A DNA stretch of 42,987 nt, taken from assembly GCA_028278335.1 (NCBI GenBank), contig JANQEN010000105.1, positions 1-42,987 on the forward strand, read 5' to 3'. Shown here in pieces: positions 38,670 to 42,987 of this stretch. Position 1 is the stretch's first letter. Every line of letters starts with the position of its first letter. Source of the stretch: Chitinivibrionales bacterium (GTDB lineage Bacteria > Fibrobacterota > Chitinivibrionia > Chitinivibrionales > JANQEN01). Position numbers and translations under genes: made by a program. The notes under the pieces were generated by a model. That model saw only the letters and a list, made by a program, of their open reading frames with translations. It did not search any database and was not told the DNA's origin.

Positions 38670-39037
38670 TATTCATCTCCTCCTTGTTTTAGTTTTTTAA
38701 GCATTTTGCAAGTTTGCTCAATCCATTCAACTTGCTTTGCCATCTTTGTTGATACTGGTCTTTGTAAGGCAACTACATAGCTTGGTTGTAATTGCAAGGC
38801 ACTTATGCACTCTTCTATTGCTTTATCCCAACTCTTTTGCTTCTCTTCTTCTATTTTTTCCTCAATATGTTCAAAATACATTCTTACCCATCTGCCAAAA
38901 GCGTCTTTGTCCTCATCAATAATATAATTTTCTTCCCACTTACTTTGTTTTTTCTTGCTTGTCATTTTTCTTATCCTGTATTTAGTACCAAGAATGGGAT
39001 TATCTACTGTAACCCACTCAGTTTTATTCTTTTTCAT
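38669..39037 (-). CDS. Hypothetical protein (122 aa)
   Basis: A beta-containing N-terminus (EWVTVDNPILGTKYRIRKMT) is followed by charged helices (FEHIEEKIEEEKQKSWDKAI). No recognised motif. No clear ribosome site precedes the ATG at 39037 (CAGACAG is the nearest purine-rich stretch). Confidence 0.6.
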   Translation of the reverse strand: MKKNKTEWVTVDNPILGTKYRIRKMTSKKKQSKWEENYIIDEDKDAFGRWVRMYFEHIEEKIEEEKQKSWDKAIEECISALQLQPSYVVALQRPVSTKMAKQVEWIEQTCKMLKKLKQGGDE

Positions 39038-39101
39038 CTGTCTGTTTGGTTAAATAAAATCCCTATGTTTGATTTTTGTTATTATTCGTTCGCCTCTGCA
39101 C

Positions 39102-39257
39102 TTATTGTGCTAATCTTTCTAGTATTTTTTTAATATCTACTTTTTTACCCAAATCAAACATCCTGCTAGCCTTTACTAAAAAGTGTTGGTCGTCAGCAGT
39201 TAAAGCCTCCCATTTGTTAGTACCGATAGTGTTTTCTATTTTAGTTTTCCACTTCAT
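39102..39257 (-). CDS. Small hypothetical protein (51 aa)
   Basis: KWKTKIENTIGTNKWEALTA followed by DDQHFLVKASRMFDLGKK, mainly helical. It follows the coiled-coil gene upstream by 15 nt. Not recognised. Confidence 0.55.
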   Translation of the reverse strand: MKWKTKIENTIGTNKWEALTADDQHFLVKASRMFDLGKKVDIKKILERLAQ

Positions 39258-39272
39258 ATTTATTGTGCTGGG

Positions 39273-39527
39273 TTAGTTAATTACAACAACTATTCCTTCG
39301 TCTGTATAAATAACATCTTCAATCAGTTCCAAATAATCAATCTTATTTTTTTTTCTAACTATCCTTGCTATCTTTTGCTGATTATCTATTAAAGTTTGCA
39401 TTGCCCCATATCTTTCGTATAAATCATCTAGTTGTTCTTTCAATCGCCAGTTTTCTCTTTCTAGTCTGTCTATAGCTATCTTTAGATTGATACATCTTTT
39501 TGTTAATTGTTTTAGCTTATGATCCAT
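39273..39527 (-). CDS. Coiled-coil protein (84 aa)
   Basis: Heptad-like helix from residue 5 to 50 (NLKIAIDRLERENWRLKEQL) with a short beta tail (DVIYTDEGIVVVIN). AAAGGAGGGAGT precedes the ATG at 39527. Role unknown. Confidence 0.65.
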   Translation of the reverse strand: MDHKLKQLTKRCINLKIAIDRLERENWRLKEQLDDLYERYGAMQTLIDNQQKIARIVRKKNKIDYLELIEDVIYTDEGIVVVIN

Positions 39528-39547
39528 ACTCCCTCCTTTTGGTTAGT

Positions 39548-39871
39548 TTACTCGAGCCTGTCCTCAACAAACTCAGTAATATCTATAACTTTTTTAGCTC
39601 TGTTGTCAGGATATGTAATCTCTAGTCTAAGATCATCGCCATAGTAGCCATTTTGCTCGTTATAGCACGGAACAAAATAACCATTTAACCTAAACCCAGA
39701 GTTCTTAACGCCCTCTATTTTTATCTCATCAAGCTCCTTGTCTTTAAAATCATCATCAATTTGCTTCCAGTCAGCATAAACATGTTCGCAACAGTCTTGA
39801 TCGTGGTGGTCATTTATCCTTATACCATTGTCAAAGACAATGCCCGCTTCTGTAATTTTTTTTACTTTCAT
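39548..39871 (-). CDS. Conserved phage hypothetical protein, DUF7448-like (107 aa)
   Basis: The core IVFDNGIRINDHHDQDCCEH followed by VYADWKQIDD is a pattern seen in many phage proteins of unknown role (the DUF7448 kind). His and Cys residues in the motif may bind metal. AAGGAGAGAGAT precedes the ATG at 39871. The family name is from memory of the motif. Confidence 0.65.
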   Translation of the reverse strand: MKVKKITEAGIVFDNGIRINDHHDQDCCEHVYADWKQIDDDFKDKELDEIKIEGVKNSGFRLNGYFVPCYNEQNGYYGDDLRLEITYPDNRAKKVIDITEFVEDRLE

Positions 39872-40033
39872 ATCTCTCTCCTTGTTAATTAAATTATTTC
39901 TTTATATGTTTTTCTACGTACTATGTAAGGATTTAGGTATATTTAACGTCCGCCCTACGGATAATACTTTTGAGCGTCCCTTGCCGTAAGCTAACTACCC
40001 CACTACTAAACACTGATTGTTAAAAATAATTTG

Positions 40034-40106
40034 TCAGGGCGGTAGGATTTGAACCTACAACCGCCTGTATCCAACACAGGCATTCTGCCAATTGAAATAC
40101 GCCCTG
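40034..40106 (-). tRNA. tRNA-Pro (UGG)
   Basis: 73 nt. Acceptor CAGGGCG (40106-40100) pairs with CGCCCTG (40041-40035). Anticodon stem CCTGT/ACAGG with loop GTTGGAT gives anticodon TGG. T stem GTAGG/CCTAC with TTCAAAT. The C1-G72 pair and A73 are the identity features of bacterial tRNA-Pro. The D stem is weak (3 bp plus a U-U mismatch). CCA is not encoded. Confidence 0.88.
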
Positions 40107-40111
40107 CGTTG

Positions 40112-40185
40112 GGTGTTTGATGGGACTTGAACCCACAACATTCAGGATCACAACCTGACACTCTACCAATTGAGTTACAAACACC
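40112..40185 (-). tRNA. tRNA-His (GUG)
   Basis: 74 nt including an encoded G-1. Acceptor GTGTTTG/CAAACAC, D stem ACTC/GAGT, anticodon stem TCAGG/CCTGA with loop TTGTGAT (anticodon GTG), T stem GTGGG/CCCAT. Encoded G-1 opposite C73 is the hallmark of bacterial tRNA-His. Its 5' end is one base after the rtcB stop codon, and the tRNA-Pro starts 5 nt further on, so all three are probably one transcript. CCA is not encoded. Confidence 0.93.
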
Positions 40186-40186
40186 A

Positions 40187-41344
40187 TCATTTTTTAATTA
40201 CTCCCACTGGCTTTAGCTCTACTAAAATATCAACTAAATCTTTTTGATTATCCATAACAACTGATATGTCTTTATAAGCTCCTGGGGCTTCGTCTAAGTC
40301 CCCTACGCCCCTTGGTTTACCGATTATACCCTTCATTTTAGCTTGTTCTTCCTCTAGTTTTAGTATCTTTTTCGCTTGATTCCTACCCATCTTGCGACCA
40401 GCCCCATGAGAGCAAGACATAAAACTTTCCTTATTGCCTAATCCCTGAACAATATAACTATTAGTACCCATAGAGCCAGGGATAATTCCAATAGTTTTTT
40501 CAGTAGCTAAAGTAGCTCCCTTTCTGTGTATCCATACGTTTTTACCAAAGTGGTTTTCCAGCTTAGCATAATTGTGAGCAATGTTTATCATTGGTTCAGG
40601 AAACAAAACACCAACCATTATTTCTTTTATTCTTCTTATCATTATTTCTCTATTAGCTAATGCAAAATCAACACAGTATTGCATTTCATTGATATAATCT
40701 TGACCTTCTTCACTATTTATTGGTAAAAAAGCTAACTCCCAACTCTTAGGAACTTTTGAACCCCATTTTTCATTTAGCTCCACCGCCAGCTTATTATAAT
40801 AATTGGCAACTTTAAATCCTAAGTTTCTACTACCACTATGAACCATAACCCAGATAAAACCATCAGAGCCTTTTTGTATCTCTATAAAATGATTTCCCCC
40901 ACCAAGAGTACCAACCTGCCTCAAAGCGTTTCTATATTCCTGATTAACTATCCCGTTTCTAGGTAAATCTTTAGCATCTGGCATATACTTTGTTTTCTGA
41001 TCTTTTTTGTGTTTATTAAATCCAAGTGGAATTACTTTTCTAATTTCACCCATAATTTTTTTAAGGGTGTCAGTGTCAATCTCTTTTAAGCTAGTTTTGG
41101 CCGCACACATACCACAGCCAATATCAACTCCTACCGCATTAGGTACAATTACATCTTTGGTAGCCATAATTCCACCAATAGGCATACCATATCCCTGATG
41201 TGCGTCTGGCATTATTGCTATATGTCTAAAAGCAAAAGGATAATTAGCTAAGTTTTTAACTTGCTCCCATGCCCCACTCTCTAGATCATCCTCATTTTCA
41301 AACCATAGCTTAATTGGTAGTTTTTGCTTGCTATTTACAATCAT
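40187..41344 (-). CDS. rtcB: RNA-splicing ligase RtcB (385 aa)
   Basis: RtcB joins RNA 2',3'-cyclic phosphate or 3'-phosphate ends to 5'-OH ends using GTP and Mn2+. All signature blocks are visible: DAHQGYGMPIGG (47-58), VGVDIGCGM with the metal-binding Asp and Cys77, GGGNHF (148-153), HSGSR (169-173), HNYA (257-260), HRKGA (273-277), PGSMGT (289-294), and SHGAGRKM with His313 as the guanylylated residue. Length is close to the short bacterial type. AAGGAAGAC precedes the ATG. Two tRNA genes follow directly, which points to tRNA repair. Confidence 0.95.
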   Translation of the reverse strand: MIVNSKQKLPIKLWFENEDDLESGAWEQVKNLANYPFAFRHIAIMPDAHQGYGMPIGGIMATKDVIVPNAVGVDIGCGMCAAKTSLKEIDTDTLKKIMGEIRKVIPLGFNKHKKDQKTKYMPDAKDLPRNGIVNQEYRNALRQVGTLGGGNHFIEIQKGSDGFIWVMVHSGSRNLGFKVANYYNKLAVELNEKWGSKVPKSWELAFLPINSEEGQDYINEMQYCVDFALANREIMIRRIKEIMVGVLFPEPMINIAHNYAKLENHFGKNVWIHRKGATLATEKTIGIIPGSMGTNSYIVQGLGNKESFMSCSHGAGRKMGRNQAKKILKLEEEQAKMKGIIGKPRGVGDLDEAPGAYKDISVVMDNQKDLVDILVELKPVGVIKK

Positions 41345-41380
41345 GTCTTCCTTTCATACTAATAAATAATTATTTTGCCT

Positions 41381-41722
41381 TTATAAAACCACCCACTCAC
41401 CGCTCATATCTATGTACGCCTGTTTCCACTTTTTCTTCTTAAAGTTATAACCCACCCACCAGACCTCTATTGATTCATCTGGTAGCATTAGCCACAGCTT
41501 TTTAAGCTTATTTAAGCTTTGTTTCTCCATCGCTGGGAACCTATCTTGGCGGGACTTGACTTGAATAAACATCAATACTCCAACTCCTACAGCGATAATG
41601 TCACAACCAAATATGTCCTGCTTACCAAACCTAGACTTGATATTCCTATGTGTCCAGTAACCATCTGCCTTTAACTCATCTTCGTATATTTTCTCAGCTT
41701 TTGAGCCTGATTTGTAGGTCAT
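41381..41722 (-). CDS. Holliday junction resolvase (Hjc)-like nuclease (113 aa)
   Basis: SGSKAEKIYEDELKADGYWT gives the first acidic residue, CDIIAVGVGVLMFIQVKSRQ supplies the D...(Q)xK core. This is the PD-(D/E)XK layout of archaeal-type Holliday resolvases and related small nucleases. It would resolve branched DNA before packaging. It shares a 4-nt overlap with the gene upstream. It could instead be a different small nuclease of the fold. Confidence 0.65.
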   Translation of the reverse strand: MTYKSGSKAEKIYEDELKADGYWTHRNIKSRFGKQDIFGCDIIAVGVGVLMFIQVKSRQDRFPAMEKQSLNKLKKLWLMLPDESIEVWWVGYNFKKKKWKQAYIDMSGEWVVL

Positions 41723-42021
41723 TTTTTAGCCTTCTTTTTTGTTAAATACCAAAATAGCCTTTTTCTAGCAAAATCTTTTATATTTAAATCATGTTCTCCA
41801 TCAACAAAACCAGTCATTACTTTGCCCGAATATAGCAAGCTATCATCAACTAACTCTTGTTTGATAATTAATCCACCCGCATCTGTTTTGCCCATAATCT
41901 TGTCATGCTTTATGTCGCTTTCAATAATTTTTTTTCTTAGCTCTAAGTTGTGTATTTCATACCAGCCATGATTTGATACAATAACTCTATACTTCCCAAA
42001 ATCAAAAGCTATTTTACTCAT
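41719..42021 (-). CDS. Hypothetical protein (100 aa)
   Basis: SKIAFDFGKYRVIVSNHGWY opens a beta-rich protein ending in a basic tail (LTKKKAKK). No family recognised. Overlaps both neighbours. Confidence 0.6.
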   Translation of the reverse strand: MSKIAFDFGKYRVIVSNHGWYEIHNLELRKKIIESDIKHDKIMGKTDAGGLIIKQELVDDSLLYSGKVMTGFVDGEHDLNIKDFARKRLFWYLTKKKAKK

Positions 42022-42280
42022 TCTCTATCTCCTCTAATTTTTGGTTAAGTTCATCTCTTATTGCTTCGCCTAATCTAGTAGGCGGTAAATCAATGTTTTT
42101 AATCCTCTTAACCAACCTTTTCTCCGCCCCTTCTATTTGGGTAAAGAGGAAGGATAAAACTTTTTCTGTACATTTTCTATATGGGTTATAGCCTTTGGCA
42201 GTATCTCTGTCATAAGTATAAATAACCTCCCATATCTTATTAAACTCTTTACTTACTCTAGCTTTATCTTTTTTGTTCAT
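42014..42280 (-). CDS. Hypothetical helical protein (88 aa)
   Basis: Mainly helical and charged (KARVSKEFNKIWEVIYTYDR ... LNQKLEEIENE). The start ATG 42280 lies inside the 48-aa frame upstream. No function known. Confidence 0.55.
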   Translation of the reverse strand: MNKKDKARVSKEFNKIWEVIYTYDRDTAKGYNPYRKCTEKVLSFLFTQIEGAEKRLVKRIKNIDLPPTRLGEAIRDELNQKLEEIENE

Positions 42281-42410
42281 GCTGCCTTTGACTAATTTCT
42301 AATTTATCTGCGGGAGGTTTATTACTACCTATTCCTATTAGGAAATCTTCTAATAAACCAGGCGTTCTTTCCTCAATACTCTTAAATTTTTCAAATGTCT
42401 TTTCATCCAT
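42264..42410 (-). CDS. Small hypothetical protein overlapping the repeat gene (48 aa)
   Basis: MDEKTFEKFKSIEERTPGLL has clear coding character and overlaps the end of the repeat gene (61 nt) in another frame and the start of the next gene. No ribosome site is visible. It could be translated by coupling. Confidence 0.45.
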   Translation of the reverse strand: MDEKTFEKFKSIEERTPGLLEDFLIGIGSNKPPADKLEISQRQHEQKR

Positions 42411-42987
42411 GTGTCTAGTTTTTTATAGAGTGCTGACTCTGCTGACCATGCTGCTGACCGTGCTGACCATGCTGCTGACCGTGCTGCTGACCGTGCTGCT
42501 GACCCTGCTGCTGAATCTGCTGCTGACCCTGCTGACCATGCTGCTGACCGTGCTGCTGACCATGCTGCTGACCATGCTGCTGACCGTGCTGCTGACCATG
42601 CTGAATCTGCTGACCATGCTGCTGACCCTGCTGACCCTGCTGCTGACCGATTTTTAGCAGTTGGGTTTTTTAACCATCTTTTAGCAGCCTGTATTGCTTG
42701 TCGTGGTCTTTTATCGTTCGGATATTCTTTTTCAAAGTATTTTAAAACTAAGGTAGCTGCATAAATAGCAAAAGCCACACTATCCTTTTTAGTCCACCGC
42801 CATGACTTAACTATTCGCATTTCTTGCCAAACTTCCTTATCATCCTCTACTACTGACTTGCCTTTCACTTCTACCTGACAAAGTATTTCCCCTTGAACAT
42901 AAGAAAACGCTTGGTAGATGCCCTTACTACAGTGAAAGCCAGACTCGCACATTTTAAGATCACCTTCATGTTTGTACCACTTGCCAA
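42350..42987 (-). CDS. Ala/Ser/Trp-repeat protein (235 aa on the circle; 3' part here)
   Basis: The complete gene runs from ATG 169 at the left end through the junction to the stop at 42350. The N-terminal domain (KMCESGFHCSKGIYQAFSYV, CQVEVKGKSVVEDDKE) resembles a class of uncharacterised phage domain I recall as DUF7666. It is followed by about 70 residues of (A/G)xSA(A)WSA repeats and a short basic helix (LDTWMKRHLKNLRVLRKERL). Repeats of this type are known in phage hypothetical proteins, without a function. Unit number may vary between strains. Confidence 0.8.
   Translation of the reverse strand, partial: GKWYKHEGDLKMCESGFHCSKGIYQAFSYVQGEILCQVEVKGKSVVEDDKEVWQEMRIVKSWRWTKKDSVAFAIYAATLVLKYFEKEYPNDKRPRQAIQAAKRWLKNPTAKNRSAAGSAGSAAWSADSAWSAARSAAWSAAWSAARSAAWSAGSAADSAAGSAARSAARSAAWSARSAAWSAESALYKKLDTWMKRHLKNLRVLRKERLVY
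42427..42654. repeat. GCTGACC-type tandem repeat coding for the Ala/Ser/Trp tract
   Basis: About 230 bp of 12- to 15-base units built from CTGACCGTG, CTGACCATG, CTGACCCTG and CTGAATCTG joined by GCTG. The GC-rich composition stands out from the AT-rich surroundings. The other frames are open too, which explains the long spurious frames on both strands. Confidence 0.9.

Noticed and set aside
39872..40033. Possible third tRNA or small RNA between the DUF7448-like gene and tRNA-Pro
   Set aside because: No cloverleaf could be folded. Only weak complementarity (ACGG/CCGT) is seen, so I call it empty leader or spacer sequence.
42427..42654. CRISPR-like array of short repeats
   Set aside because: Units are contiguous, with no distinct spacers of regular length, no palindromic repeat and no cas genes. 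The tract is in frame within a gene.
42409..42657. Long open frames on both strands across the GCTGACC repeats (Leu/Thr/Met-rich and Val/Ser/Met-rich proteins)
   Set aside because: They are produced by the repeat unit having no stop in any frame. They lack ribosome sites, and their composition is pure repeat.

Overview
The window is the complete genome of a tailed bacteriophage, assembled as a circle. The first 99 bases (1-99) recur exactly as the last 99 (42889-42987), and one gene reads across that junction, so the unique circle is 42,888 bp. The sequence is AT-rich and uses the standard bacterial code, with TGA as an ordinary stop. Many genes have Shine-Dalgarno sites. A second group starts with ATG only 6-10 nt downstream of a -10 box, which suggests leaderless mRNAs, and at least two genes appear to begin at ATC or ATT. 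The host cannot be named from the sequence. No integrase, lysogeny repressor or DNA polymerase was found. There is no tape-measure gene, while a propeller-like tail protein and a set of internal virion proteins are present, so a short-tailed (podovirus-like) particle is the best guess.

Layout. (a) A leftward early operon runs from a perfect sigma70-type promoter at 4836-4808 through about 20 tiny genes to position 1, across the circle junction, and on down to 37124. It is boosted by a nearly identical second promoter at 1925-1897. It carries small DNA-binding and zinc-ribbon proteins, an Ala/Ser/Trp-repeat protein, a Holliday-resolvase-like nuclease, the RNA ligase RtcB followed within 1-5 nt by tRNA-His and tRNA-Pro, several hypotheticals, an HNH homing endonuclease with its own perfect promoter, and a Cas4/RecB-like nuclease. 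(b) A rightward late region starts at 4968: a small-terminase-like gene, about 540 bp of noncoding DNA full of palindromes and iterons, small genes, large terminase, portal, a fibre-like protein, scaffold, major capsid protein, beta-helix protein, glycosyltransferase, connector, tail and fibre genes, three coiled-coil or hydrophobic internal proteins, and a lysis block (transglycosylase-like, holin-like, C39-type cysteine peptidase). (c) At 35.6-36.1 kb a gene-poor stretch holds two promoter/hairpin-terminator pairs that may be small RNAs. It is followed by a replication-initiator-like gene containing internal tandem repeats, and the rightward block converges with the leftward operon near 37.12 kb.

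The most striking property is the load of selfish elements in the morphogenesis genes. There is an intein in the Walker A motif of TerL, a second intein in the portal, and a group I intron with an HNH/zinc-finger reading frame in the major capsid gene. Freestanding HNH genes flank the beta-helix gene, and another lies in the early operon. Other points of interest are the rtcB-tRNA cassette, the leaderless promoter architecture, the repeat-rich DNA beside the small-terminase-like gene, and a compact multi-hairpin RNA candidate between the capsid gene and an HNH gene.
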